A DNA stretch of 64,000 nt from Arsenophonus sp046530785 (GCA_046530785.1 JBHEQT010000007.1:27326-91325), one strand, 5' to 3'; shown: positions 9,015 through 19,390, counted from the stretch's first letter. A program made the numbers and translations. Notes: a model not told the origin generated them from the sequence alone.

Positions 9015-9508
9015 TCAATATCTTCAGTAGAAGTATTAATTTTCATATTAAATTTTATTGAATACCAGTTATTAAATTAAATGAAAATTAGATCTGAGTT
9101 TTAATAATCATTCTTTAATTAACCTCTTTAATTTATAGAATATCACCTATTATCTAATTATAAAATTATAAAAAGTAGTTGTTAGTATACTTTTGATTTT
9201 TTCTTTCTCCAATAAAATAAAGTAAATAATTATTTTAATAAACTGACTATTTAATCTATTAAATTTATTTATCTTAGGTAACTAATTAATAATATAATGA
9301 ATAATGAGAACTTTATAACTTTTAAAGTTCATAGTAGATTACAGTAAATAACCATACAGTTGTTAACATTATTAGGATAATCTATAAAATAAAAATAAAA
9401 TTAACCTTCCTTTTTAGTCTTAAGTTAAAAACTGACCTCTTATTTCCTTCTTTCCTACATTATAATTACAATTGTTGATCATATTAACATATTTCATATA
9501 TAGTTGAC

Positions 9509-9522
9509 GATAATTTTCATTA
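9509..9522 (+). promoter_or_regulatory. Weak candidate Fur-type operator upstream of sitA
   Basis: GATAATTTTCATTA resembles the Fur consensus 7-1-7 arrangement at about 10 of 14 positions and lies about 40 nt before the sitA start. sit/yfe operons in other enterobacteria are repressed by Fur and MntR. In such AT-rich sequence a match this weak may be chance. Confidence 0.25.
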
Positions 9523-9558
9523 ATATGAAATTTGTTTTTTAATTACCGGGAAAAATTT

Positions 9559-10470
9559 ATGTATAAAAGATCCAACATTTCACCTAAAAATACTTTTAGT
9601 TCTTTAATAGTAGTTTTCGTTTTTGTTTTTTTTAATTCAATTGGACACGCAAAAAAATTTACTGTTGTAACTACTTTAACTATTATTCAAGATATTGCGA
9701 AAAATGTGGGAGGTAATGAAGTAAATGTCCAATCAATTACAAAACTTGGAGCAGAAATTCATGAATATCAGCCTACTCCAAAAGACATATTAAAAACATA
9801 TAATTCTGATTTAATTTTATGGAATGGATTAGGTCTTGAAAAAAGATTTAATCGGTTTTTTGAAGACTTTAAACATATTCCGATTGTTACTGTTACTAAG
9901 AAAATAAAAGCGATCCCCATTCGAGAAGGTGAGTATCAAGGTAATCCTAATCCTCATGCTTGGATGTCTGCCAAAAATGGATTGATTTATATTGAAAATA
10001 TTCGAGAAGCACTTATAAAATATGACCCTAAAAACACAGATATTTATAACAAAAATGCAAAAATATATAGCAGTAAAATTAATAAAATTGATATAATTTT
10101 ACGGAAAAGACTTGAACAAATTCCGAAACAAAAACGCTGGCTAGTAACCAGTGAAGGTGCTTTTAGTTATCTTGCTAATGATTATGATTTTAAAGAAGCT
10201 TTTTTATGGCCAATTAATGCAGAAGAACAAGGTTCAACAAAACAAGTTCGTAAAGTTATTGATATTGTAAAAAAATATAATATTCCGGTTGTATTTAGCG
10301 AAAGCACTATTTCTGATAAAGCAGCAAAACAAGTCAGTCGAGAAACCAGAGCTCAATATGGTGGTGTGCTTTATGTTGATTCTCTTTCTACTTCTGATGG
10401 ACCGGTTCCTACATATATAGAATTATTAAAAAATACTGTTGATACTATTGCAAAGGGTTTTGGTCAATAA
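9559..10470 (+). CDS. sitA: Mn/Fe ABC transporter substrate-binding protein
   Basis: This is the periplasmic metal-binding protein (cluster A-I, ZnuA-like) of the SitABCD/YfeABCD importer. The sequence is close to Yersinia YfeA throughout. Metal ligands are visible as His in AEIHEYQPTP, His in NPHAWMS, Glu in TSEGAF and Asp in YVDSLS. The mature part begins after an N-terminal signal peptide (hydrophobic stretch about 16-27, then SIGHA before KKF); there is no lipobox. I chose the ATG at 9559 (303 aa) because it gives a normal signal peptide; a frame nine codons longer exists. It is the first gene of a tight four-gene operon. Confidence 0.93.
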   Translation: MYKRSNISPKNTFSSLIVVFVFVFFNSIGHAKKFTVVTTLTIIQDIAKNVGGNEVNVQSITKLGAEIHEYQPTPKDILKTYNSDLILWNGLGLEKRFNRFFEDFKHIPIVTVTKKIKAIPIREGEYQGNPNPHAWMSAKNGLIYIENIREALIKYDPKNTDIYNKNAKIYSSKINKIDIILRKRLEQIPKQKRWLVTSEGAFSYLANDYDFKEAFLWPINAEEQGSTKQVRKVIDIVKKYNIPVVFSESTISDKAAKQVSRETRAQYGGVLYVDSLSTSDGPVPTYIELLKNTVDTIAKGFGQ

Positions 10471-10472
10471 TA

Positions 10473-11357
10473 ATGAATAAGAATACTTTTTACGAAAAAC
10501 CTAACTTAGTTGTTGATAATATTACTGTTACATACAGTGAAAGATATACAGCTATTTATGATGTTAGCTTTAATCTTACTGGTGGATCAATTTGTGCACT
10601 AGTAGGAATTAATGGAAGTGGAAAATCAACCTTGTTTAAAACAATAATGGGTTTAGTAATACCAACAAAAGGACGTATAACATTAAATAATTCTTCAATT
10701 AAAATAGCTCTTAAACAAAATATTATTGCTTATATACCACAAAATGAAGAAGTTGACTGGAATTTTCCTGTTTTAGTTTCTGATGTAGTAATGATGGGTC
10801 GTTACGGTAAGATGGGTATCTTACGTATTCCAAAGAAACAAGATAAACAAATTGTTACTGATGCACTAGAACGTGTTGATCTTACAGGTTTAGAAAAACG
10901 ACAAATAGGTGAGCTTTCTGGTGGTCAAAAAAAAAGAGTTTTTCTTGCACGAGCGCTTGCTCAAGAAGGAAAAGTATTACTTCTTGATGAACCATTTACT
11001 GGTATTGATGTAAAAACAGAAAATGCAATTGTTGATCTTTTACGTTTATTACGTAGTAATGGGTATTTAATTTTAGTTTCTACTCATAATTTAGGAAGCA
11101 TACCAGAATTTTGTGATCAAGTTATATTAGTAAATAGAACTATAGTAGCTACTGGACCGATTGAAACAACTTTTACAAAAAAAAATCTTCAACTCGCTTT
11201 TGGTGGTGTATTACGGCATATTGATCTCTCTAGTACAGAACTTCACGATGATGATGATCCTAGATCATTGAGTGTTATCACTGATGATGAAAGAGCGGCT
11301 GTTTTTTATGGTCATCATGAAGAAGGATCTTTCATTAAAAAGAACCCGGAGAAATAA
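10473..11357 (+). CDS. sitB: Mn/Fe ABC transporter ATP-binding protein
   Basis: This is the cytoplasmic ATPase that powers SitABCD (294 aa). Walker A GINGSGKST is at 45-53, the Q-loop Gln at about 91, the signature LSGGQ at 149-153, Walker B VLLLDE at 169-174 and the switch His in STHNL at about 206, so all catalytic elements are present. The C-terminal tail after about residue 245 is acidic and His-rich (LHDDDDPRS, GHHEEG), as in YfeB-type proteins. It starts 2 nt after the sitA stop and is followed 3 nt later by sitC, so translation is probably coupled. The protein works with the two membrane subunits SitC and SitD. Confidence 0.95.
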   Translation: MNKNTFYEKPNLVVDNITVTYSERYTAIYDVSFNLTGGSICALVGINGSGKSTLFKTIMGLVIPTKGRITLNNSSIKIALKQNIIAYIPQNEEVDWNFPVLVSDVVMMGRYGKMGILRIPKKQDKQIVTDALERVDLTGLEKRQIGELSGGQKKRVFLARALAQEGKVLLLDEPFTGIDVKTENAIVDLLRLLRSNGYLILVSTHNLGSIPEFCDQVILVNRTIVATGPIETTFTKKNLQLAFGGVLRHIDLSSTELHDDDDPRSLSVITDDERAAVFYGHHEEGSFIKKNPEK

Positions 11358-11360
11358 ATT

Positions 11361-12230
11361 ATGTTGGATCTACTATTTCAGCCTTTTGAATATAACTATA
11401 TGGTTAAAGCAATCTGGGTAAGTGCTATTGTTGGAGGAGTATGCGCTTTTCTCTCTGCTTATTTAATGTTAAAAGGGTGGTCATTAATGGGAGATGCTCT
11501 TTCCCATTCAGTTGTTCCTGGTGTCGCAATTTCTTATGCACTTGGGCTTCCCTATTCTGTAGGCGCTTTTTTTAGTGGTATTCTAGCCGCACTCTGTATG
11601 ACATTAGTGCGGCACATTTCAAATCTAAAAGAAGATGCGGTAATTGGTTTTATTTTTTCCACATTTTTCGCCGCTGGATTATTAATCCTTTCATTAAATC
11701 CAACTTCAGTAAATGTACAATCCATTATTTTTGGTAATATTTTAGGTATTGCAGATGAAGATGTATTGCAAGTTGAAATTATTATTGCCATTTCTTTCAT
11801 TATACTTATATTTATATGGAAAGATTTGCTTCTTGTGTTATTTGATGAAAATCATGCACGATCTATTGGATTAAACCCGCTTAAATTTAAAATTATCTTT
11901 TTTACTATATTAAGCGCATGTACGGTTGCTGCTTTACAAACAGTAGGTACTATTCTTGTCATAGCGATGGTCATTACACCAGGTGCAACAGCTTATTTAC
12001 TCACAAATCAATTCAAATGGTTACTTATTATTGCCATACTGATCGGATTTATATTTAGTGCTCTTGGAGCTTATATTAGTTATTTTATTAATGGTGCAAC
12101 AGGCGGAATTATTGTTACTTTACAAACACTTATTTTTATTTTTGCCTTCTTTTTTGCACATAAGTATAGATGTGGTTTTTTTTCCTCTCGTAGAGGAAGA
12201 CATCTTAAAAAATTATATTCTCTTAAATAG
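11361..12230 (+). CDS. sitC: Mn/Fe ABC transporter permease SitC
   Basis: This is an inner-membrane permease of the ABC-3 (ZnuB/MntB) family, 289 aa. I count about eight hydrophobic segments, and the family motif LMLKGWSLMGDALSHSVVPG lies near residues 35-55. Position-conserved stretches such as GTILVIAMVITPGATAYLL near the C-terminal half are intact. It has a good ribosome binding site (CCGGAG) overlapping the end of sitB. SitC and SitD are paralogues sharing the same motifs, and together they form the metal channel. Its G+C content looks higher than most of the window, in line with functional constraint. Confidence 0.93.
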   Translation: MLDLLFQPFEYNYMVKAIWVSAIVGGVCAFLSAYLMLKGWSLMGDALSHSVVPGVAISYALGLPYSVGAFFSGILAALCMTLVRHISNLKEDAVIGFIFSTFFAAGLLILSLNPTSVNVQSIIFGNILGIADEDVLQVEIIIAISFIILIFIWKDLLLVLFDENHARSIGLNPLKFKIIFFTILSACTVAALQTVGTILVIAMVITPGATAYLLTNQFKWLLIIAILIGFIFSALGAYISYFINGATGGIIVTLQTLIFIFAFFFAHKYRCGFFSSRRGRHLKKLYSLK

Positions 12231-12255
12231 TTAGAACAAAAGGTAAAGAGACAAT

Positions 12256-13116
12256 ATGAGTGATTTCATTCAATTATTAATAACACCTTTTATTTTTCCT
12301 TTTATGCAAAAGGCTATTATTACCGCTATCGTAACCGGTACAGTGTGCGCTATTTTATCCTGTTTTTTAATACTAAAAGGTTGGTCTTTAATGGGTGATG
12401 CTATTTCTCATGCTGTATTACCGGGTGCCATTATTGGATTTGTTATTAATATTCCTTTATCAATTGGTGCTTTTTTATCAGGAATTTTTTGTGCTTTTGC
12501 GATAGGTTATCTAAAAGAAAATAGCCGAATAAAAGAAGATACAATCATAGGTATTGTTTTTTCTGGTATGTTTGCTTTTGGATTAGTACTTTTTGCACGT
12601 ATTGACACAGATCAACATCTTATTCATATTCTATTTGGCAATATCCTTGGTATTACTAACACAGAACTTAAACAAACACTTATAATCTCAGGTTTTACGA
12701 TTGTAACTATATTATTAAAACAAAAAGATTTTATACTGTATTGTTTTGATGTTAATCAGGCAAAGGTTATTGGTTTGCCAATTAAAATTTTCCATTATGG
12801 ATTACTTTCTTTATTAGCTCTCACTATTGTTGCATCTTTACAAGCAGTAGGAATAATTTTAGTTATTGCTATGCTTATTTCCCCTGGAATTATTGCTTTT
12901 ACACTATGTAAAAATTTTAACATAATGCTAATTATTGCAATTATTAGTTCTATTACATCTTCCTTAATAGGAACTATTCTTAGTTTTCATTTTGATGCAG
13001 CAACTGGACCTTGTATTGTACTTACTCAAGCAGTTTATTTTATAATAGCACTACTCTATAACTATATTAGTAAAATAAAAAATTATTTTTTGAAAAATTT
13101 TAAATTCTCTTCTTAA
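12256..13116 (+). CDS. sitD: Mn/Fe ABC transporter permease SitD
   Basis: This is the second ABC-3 family permease of the importer (286 aa), paralogous to SitC. It keeps LILKGWSLMGDAISHAVLPG near residues 35-55 and QAVGIILVIAMLISPG in the C-terminal half, within about eight hydrophobic segments. The gap from sitC is 25 nt, with AAAGGTAAAGAG as a possible ribosome binding site. The stop codon sits in the loop of a 10-bp hairpin that closes the operon. All four components are intact, so the system should be functional and supply Mn(II) or Fe(II) to the cell. Confidence 0.93.
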   Translation: MSDFIQLLITPFIFPFMQKAIITAIVTGTVCAILSCFLILKGWSLMGDAISHAVLPGAIIGFVINIPLSIGAFLSGIFCAFAIGYLKENSRIKEDTIIGIVFSGMFAFGLVLFARIDTDQHLIHILFGNILGITNTELKQTLIISGFTIVTILLKQKDFILYCFDVNQAKVIGLPIKIFHYGLLSLLALTIVASLQAVGIILVIAMLISPGIIAFTLCKNFNIMLIIAIISSITSSLIGTILSFHFDAATGPCIVLTQAVYFIIALLYNYISKIKNYFLKNFKFSS

Positions 13117-13128
13117 ATAGAAGAGAAT
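13104..13128 (+). other. Stem-loop enclosing the sitD stop codon
   Basis: ATTCTCTTCT (13104-13113) pairs perfectly with AGAAGAGAAT (13119-13128); the 5-nt loop TAAAT contains the TAA stop of sitD. It is not followed by a T run on the plus strand, so it is more likely a 3'-end protecting stem, or a relic, than a classic terminator. Confidence 0.6.
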
Positions 13129-14286
13129 GAGTAAAAAAATAATTATCAAAATTATGTAATTCTATTTTAGAGAAAAATATTGTTTATTAGTAGATATTAA
13201 TTGTTTCATTGAAAATATCATATCATAACTTCAAATAAAAATTGAATTACTTATAAAGTGATAAAAACTCTAGGGGTAAAATAGATAATATTTAATTATT
13301 TAAATAAATATTTAATTATCATAAAACTACCTTTTAACTATTACATAAAAAGGTAGCAGATTCAATAATCATTTAAATTTGAACGCTACAATTGATTTAT
13401 TTTTAAAATTGACTAACAAAATTAAGGTTAGATCTGATTAAATAAATAGTTGATATTTTCACCTTATAAAATAAGATGATAAACAATTAATTAATATTTT
13501 CATATCAATTAATCAAATATATCTGATAAAAATCAGAAATATTAATTTATTTTTAAATAATTAATAATTGATGATTTTATTAAAATAATTATAATTTATA
13601 GTAAATTAACAGAATTTGATCCTCTTTTCATAAAAATAAAGGATTCTTTCCAATATAATTTAGAAAAGTACAATCTAAAAGACTACTAAAAAATAATATT
13701 ACTAAGAATATTATTTTCAAATTTTTTGATATTTCAAATATTTTTAATAAATTTTATTGATAAATTTATTTAATTACTTTAAAGCGCTCAAATACTCGAG
13801 TAATAATAAATATTAAGAAAATAAATAGGATTTTTAATAAAACTATGTTTTTAGGGTGGCATAATATCTATTGAATTATTTAAAAAATTAAAATTCTAAA
13901 TTTTAGAAGATAGAAAATATTTTTTATAAATTAATTATTTATAGTATTTTAATCTTAAATTATATTTATAAAGTTAATTTCCCATTTATAATTAATAAAA
14001 AATTAATAAAACAACTGTAGATCAGGGATATGAGCCCTACCTAATAATCTATCTACTCTAAAACTTTATTTCTAGATAGAAAAAATAAAATACTTTTTTC
14101 TAATTTATTGAAACTAATCAGTTTTCTATGTTATGATTTATATTATATGGATAAAATATTATCACCAACATAAATTTATTTATTTAATAATAATAAAAAG
14201 TAAGTGTTTACTTATCTATATTAAAATATTTCCTTTTTAAGTTATAGAATTAATCAGAAAATTATGAATAATAAGGAGTGATTTTA
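13117..14286. other. Gene-free stretch between sitD and hxpB
   Basis: About 1.2 kb of AT-rich sequence. It contains a 9-bp inverted repeat (CTACCTTTT at 13327-13335 with AAAAGGTAG at 13348-13356) that may terminate the sit transcript, and a tRNA-like anticodon arm at 14023-14039. No reading frame is supported. Confidence 0.55.
14023..14039 (-). pseudogene. Anticodon-arm-like relic of an initiator tRNA (doubtful)
   Basis: On the minus strand TAGGG-CTCATAT-CCCTG forms a 5-bp stem with a 7-nt loop. It closely resembles the anticodon arm of initiator tRNA-Met (GGG-CTCATAA-CCC, anticodon CAT), and a GAT follows as in that tRNA. The D arm, T arm and acceptor stem do not fold here, so no working tRNA is present. 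It may be a decayed copy or chance. Confidence 0.25.
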
Positions 14287-14952
14287 ATGCTTCATAAATT
14301 AGCTATCAAAGCTGCTATTTTCGACATGGATGGGTTATTAATTAATTCTGAGCCCCTTTGGAACCAAGCAAAAAAAGAAGTTCTTAGCAACCTTGGTGTT
14401 AATACTTCAATTTCCAATCAACTTCCTGACACATTAGGATTACGTATTGATCAAGTTATACAATTATGGTATTTAGCTTCACCTTGGCAAAAAACCTCAT
14501 TAGAGGAAGTTGAACAAAAAATTGTTAAACGTGTTACTGAACTTATAGAAGAAGAACGACCCTTATTACCAGGTGTTAAACATGCCCTTCAAATATGTCA
14601 GGATCATAATTTAAAAATTGCTTTAGCATCAGCTTCACCAAAGCATATATTAAAAAAAGTATTGAGTATGTTTAATATTCGTAATTATTTTTCAGTAGTA
14701 GTATCAGGAACATTTCTACCCTACAGTAAACCACATCCAGAAGTCTACTTACAAGCAGCGAAACTTTTAGATATTGAACCAACTTATTGTGTTGGTTTTG
14801 AAGATTCTTTTCATGGAATGATTGCTGTTAAAGCTGCACGAATGCGTAGTATCGTTATTCCACAAAAAGATCAATTCACTGATCCACGTTGGGAATTAGC
14901 AGACATAAAACTCAATACACTAGATGAACTAACAACTCAACATATTATTTAA
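14287..14952 (+). CDS. hxpB: HAD-family sugar-phosphate phosphatase (HxpB/YniC)
   Basis: This cytosolic HAD-superfamily hydrolase dephosphorylates hexose phosphates such as 2-deoxyglucose 6-phosphate in E. coli (YniC). It has the nucleophile motif DMDGLLINSEP with Asp13 and Asp15, a cap insert with NQLPDTLGLRIDQV, LASASP (motif II), YSKPHPEVYL (motif III Lys) and GFEDSFHG (motif IV). The 221-aa protein matches the E. coli protein throughout. A GTG lies 9 nt upstream in frame, but AAGGAG sits 8 nt before the ATG at 14287, which decides the start. In E. coli it also neighbours ydjM. It may clear toxic phosphorylated sugars or phosphorylated by-products. Confidence 0.93.
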   Translation: MLHKLAIKAAIFDMDGLLINSEPLWNQAKKEVLSNLGVNTSISNQLPDTLGLRIDQVIQLWYLASPWQKTSLEEVEQKIVKRVTELIEEERPLLPGVKHALQICQDHNLKIALASASPKHILKKVLSMFNIRNYFSVVVSGTFLPYSKPHPEVYLQAAKLLDIEPTYCVGFEDSFHGMIAVKAARMRSIVIPQKDQFTDPRWELADIKLNTLDELTTQHII

Positions 14953-15137
14953 AGTTTATTGATAGCAGTAATTTAATGGATCAGTTAATACTGTAAAGTT
15001 AATTTCATTATTATTTTTTTACAATAAATTACTTGTTTTATTGGTTAATAATAAATATTTTTATTAAAATATTCAAATTAAAGCTATATCTATTTAAGTT
15101 ATAAACTATATAATAAACAAGTGGATATTATATTATC

Positions 15138-15731
15138 ATGACTGCCACCGGGCACTTATTTTTTTCAATATCATCATTAATACTTATGTATAAACTAGCG
15201 ATTACACCAGAGTTTACAGGTGATAATTTTTTTCATTTATTAATCGGTACATTATTCGGATCCATTCTACCAGACATAGATCATCCATCATCTCATCTCG
15301 GACGTTTATTTCGTTTTATTTCTATTCCAATTTGTCGTTTGTATGGTCATCGTGGCTTTACTCATAGTTTTCTTGCATGGTTTCTCATTATGTTATTATC
15401 AACTCAACTTCTAAACAGTTACTTTGTTTCTGATGCACTACTTCAAGCATTTTTATTAGGTTATTTCAGTCATTTAATTGGGGATATGTTAACAAAAAAA
15501 GGGATACCTTTCTTATGGCCATTAAAATTTTCCTTCTGTTTTCCTATTTTAGGTAATCCTCCTAATCAAAGAGCAGAACATTTTATCGCTATATTATTAG
15601 CTATCTGTGCAATATTGATTCCATCAAACTATAAATTACCACTACGTCCTCTATTACAAGAAACAAAAAAAAATATTATTACGTGTGTAGTAAATAGATT
15701 AAGCGATTTATTTTTATTACATTCTCCTTAA
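15138..15731 (+). CDS. ydjM: YdjM-like membrane protein (PF04307 metal-dependent hydrolase fold)
   Basis: This is an inner-membrane protein of the YdjM/YfhO-type family annotated as membrane-bound metal-dependent hydrolase (197 aa; similar in E. coli). Candidate metal ligands are conserved: His6 (TGHLFFS), DIDH at 46-49, His71 and His76 in GHRGFTHS, and His112/Asp116 in SHLIGD. Several hydrophobic segments span the rest. In E. coli ydjM lies beside yniC, as here, and is part of the SOS response under LexA; I see no LexA-type box (CTG-N10-CAG) in the 185-nt spacer, so that control may be lost. The physiological substrate is unknown. Confidence 0.9.
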   Translation: MTATGHLFFSISSLILMYKLAITPEFTGDNFFHLLIGTLFGSILPDIDHPSSHLGRLFRFISIPICRLYGHRGFTHSFLAWFLIMLLSTQLLNSYFVSDALLQAFLLGYFSHLIGDMLTKKGIPFLWPLKFSFCFPILGNPPNQRAEHFIAILLAICAILIPSNYKLPLRPLLQETKKNIITCVVNRLSDLFLLHSP

Positions 15732-16128
15732 AGCATTATTAAATATTAAATTGTTATTTAATTACATTAAAAATAATTTTTGTTATTGATAACGTATAAA
15801 CTAAAACTGAGGAATATTTATGAATATAATTATAAATCTTTAATTTATTTTCACTAAATCATTGTTGTTATTTTTTAAAATAAAATGCAGAAAAAGAATT
15901 TTAAAAATCTTTGTTAATCTATTTATTTTTTCATTATTCTAGTAATATTTACGGTTAGTAAAATAATAATAATAAAAAATAAATAATTCATTATTTTGTT
16001 TTAATATTTTTGAAAATAGTTGCAATGAAATTACTTCAAATTATTATATACCATTTATATATTTACTTTAAGTATTTAATACTATAAGTTTATTTAGATT
16101 AAATTTCTTTTTTAGAAAAACTCTTCTA

Positions 16129-16250
16129 TTATTTAGATCCTTCCCCCTCTTCCAGAACAGAAATTTTCGCCTTATCGAAATTATTGTTACATATTCACTT
16201 CTTGTAAATTAACTGCAAGACCCTGCACCGAACCATGGCAAGAAATTTAC
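16129..16250 (-). pseudogene. Decayed protein gene fragment, frameshifted, unidentified
   Basis: A clear G+C-rich island sits inside the desert. On the minus strand one frame reads ISCHGSVQGLAVNLQEVNM and then stops; the next frame continues NNFDKAKISVLEEGEGSK to a TAA at 16129-16131. The two pieces join after a small shift and look like the C-terminal part of a real protein with an acidic tail. In-frame stops before and between them rule out an intact gene. I do not recognise the family. The plus strand also has a 38-codon open stretch here, but with a less protein-like composition. Confidence 0.5.
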
Positions 16251-16910
16251 TAAACTTTATACAATAGAAAATAATTATTTTATAATATTATTAATATAAT
16301 AATTCCTTTAATTAATATTATTATTTATTTCTGAAAACTATTTTCGAGGATCTTTTTCAGGTGCTAATTAAAATATCTAATTATTAATATTGGGTTTTTC
16401 TTCTTTTTAGGTAAAATTCCTCTCTAATTAAATAATATTAATCCAAAAAAAAGATGAAATATTTTTCATCATTTCAGTAATAATTGAAAAATAGAATAGT
16501 AAAACACAATTTTAAATTAAAAAGAAATAATTAACCATAAATCATCCATCTATTCTAGAAAGAATTTTAAGATAAAAGATTTTTATGACCTTTCTAATCG
16601 AAAAACGTTCATCTTTACTGTTAAAATATTATGATAATTTTTAAAATTTAAAACAAAACTTTAAAATCCAGATTTTTCTAGATATTATGAAATAATTTTA
16701 ATAAATTTGTTTTTAGTTTTTCTTTTTATAAAAACTATCGAATTCTTTCTCTCAAATACTTGGGGGAGAGGGGAAAATTACAAAGGGATAAAGAAGAGAT
16801 TTAATAGGTTAGAAGAGAAAAGTATATTAGGATCTAAAAATATATCTTTTTTATAAAGAGATGAAAACTATTCCTTATTAAGGAATCATAAACTCTATTT
16901 AAAATTTAAC

Positions 16911-16963
16911 TTTTCCTTAATTTTATAAATATATAAATATATATAATATAAAATTAAGGAAAA
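16911..16963. repeat. Inverted repeat, 17-bp perfect stem
   Basis: TTTTCCTTAATTTTATA (16911-16927) is the exact reverse complement of 16947-16963, separated by a 19-nt AT-only loop. It is flanked 25 nt upstream by a second small hairpin (ATTCCTT/AAGGAAT, 16870-16886). No gene adjoins. Confidence 0.6.
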
Positions 16964-17573
16964 TAAAATATTTTATATGATTTTAATCAATATATGTTTT
17001 TGAATTCAATTTTTTCTAATTTTAAATTATAAAAGTTAAAACACGTAATAATCTTCGTTTCAACTACTAATATAGTTATCTAATATTTTAGATTTAAAAA
17101 AATAACAACTAAAATATACAGAAAAACAAAACAATTAAGTTTAATTAAAAATTAATTTCTAATTAAATAAGTTTTAAAATATGATAAAAAATCAAAAATT
17201 GATTCTGTGAATAGAAAAATTTTTAAAAGTAAATTAAAAAAAATAAAGTATTATCTTTTAAATACCTAAAACTAGCAATAATACTAAATACTAAAAATAG
17301 TAATTAGAATAAAGAAGAAAAGATTATCAAAATACTAAAATTTGTTTTTATTAATTAAATTAAAAACTTATAATTTTGAAAAACAAACACTAATTAACAA
17401 CTAACATTAAAGGTACTAGTAAAATTAGTAGAAGATAATGCATATTTAATCTCCATAATATTTTTATATTTTAATCTGATTATTAAATTATTTAAGATCT
17501 CTATGAAGAATTAATTGCGATATTAATTTAAATCAGAATATTATGTATTTCTTCTCTCTAGAGAAGGAAACTC

Positions 17574-17589
17574 TAGTCTCTAGAGACTA
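17574..17589. repeat. 16-bp perfect palindrome
   Basis: TAGTCTCTAGAGACTA is self-complementary. It follows a neighbouring hairpin (CTTCTCT / AGAGAAG, about 17551-17566) by 7 nt, making a double-palindrome cluster in non-coding DNA. Confidence 0.5.
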
Positions 17590-19390
17590 CATAGACAAGA
17601 ATTAATTCCTTCTATATTAACATTTTGTTTAAGTATCTTGTAGGAAATCATTATGTTTTGATAAAGAAAATTAATAATTTTAGTTGTAATGTACATTATT
17701 ATTCATTATAGATTTTCGTAATATCCTATATCTTCTAAGTTCCTTATCTCTTCATCTATTGGATCCGTTTCATTAATATAAAAGTCATAAATACTCGTTT
17801 GAGTTAAGATTAAAATTTTTATAAAAACTTAAGTAAATATACCATTTGTTATAAAATATCTTGATATATAAAAGATATTAATATTCTTTTGTAAAAGAAA
17901 TATTTTAACACACCTTCCATAGTGAATATTATATTCAATGTATAAGTAAAGATATGATCCCACAACCACTATCAGGTAATTATTATTTCTTTTACTTACA
18001 TTATATATTAGAATCATTCAAATTAGATCTTATTTCTCTGATGGAGTTTTTAGTGGGATAGTTATTCCGAATCGTGATGAAAATTTTTAAAAAATATTTA
18101 TCATTGTTGAATAGTACCTATTACTGAAGAATGATCCATCGATCATCAGTTATGATCTCAGAAGATAATAAATCTCCTATAATTTTAGGTTTTATTAATA
18201 TAGATTAATCAATCTAACTGTTAGTAAATTATGAAAATCTTCAATAAATTTATCTATAAAATTTAAATTTTTTGTAATCTCTTATAATAAAGCAATATAA
18301 TATTTCCTGAATTTTATTTTCAACACTTTAATAGCTATGTTTTAAAAGAACACTAAGATTATTCTAATAGCGCATTTTTTATATGAACTAATAATTAATT
18401 TATCTATTAATCGATCTAATATTAAAAAGAAATAAACCTATATATTATTGATTTAAATCATATTTTCCTTATCGAAAAAATAATACACAATATAAATTTA
18501 TATTTTAATTCAATTCAGCAGAAAAATTCGATATTATTTATTTAAATAAATAATTTAATTACTCTAGTAAGATTACTTTGATTTATCACTGGAAAATTTA
18601 GTAAAGATACTTTAATTTACTCTTATCTCTAATTTAGTATTTTTACTCGTTATTTTAGATTCTAACTATAATTTTTCTTCAGATAACTATCCAGGATTTT
18701 TTTATTAGATTTTATATTGAAAATGGCAAAAGAAAATAAATAGTATTTTTTAATATAAAAATATTATCAATATTAATAAGATTTTTCAAATAATGTAAGT
18801 AATTATTAATTTTAGTATATATCATAATTCGTAAAAATCTGTTTTCATCATTATCTCTGTATATTAGAGTTTCTATCATTAACGTAATATCTTCAAACAG
18901 TTTTAAGATTAAAAATTTTAAATACTATTGAACACAGTGTCTTGATTTTACTTTTTAAATATCTTAAAACTTTATTTTTTATTATATTTTTATTAAAGAT
19001 AGTATCTTTTAATCTTAATTACTGATATAGAATTTTTCTAAAATCCTATATTTTATTTTTTAATTGTAAAGATAAACAATAGACTTATTATTAATAGTGG
19101 AATACTATTAATATAAATAATTGATCAATTATAATTTTTATTATTTTTACAATCTATTTAAGTTTTATAAATTAAAAATCAAAAGACATATGTTTTTCTA
19201 ATATATTTTTCTCAAAAATTAAAACTAACTTAAAATAATAAAATTTATTTAATAAACTTTATTAAGTACTAACATAAATAGATAAAAGTAATTAAATTAA
19301 TAATACTCATAAAAATAAATAAGAATAATTTTAAAAACATTTGAAGTTGATATTGATCATTATAAAATCTCCATAAATTGAAGGTAATAC

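Larger units (their letters stand above)
8653..9558. other. Divergent thrS/sitA spacer
   Basis: About 0.9 kb without an intact gene separates the divergent thrS and sitA genes. It must hold both promoters. It includes a G+C-richer island near 8980-9045 with a possible decayed gene fragment, and a weak Fur-like site just before sitA, both listed separately. The rest is AT-rich noise to my eye. Confidence 0.6.

Noticed and set aside
17829..18017. 62-codon minus-strand open frame
   Set aside because: Low-complexity (Ile, Tyr, Asn, Phe), no ribosome binding site and no family resemblance; expected by chance in AT-rich DNA.
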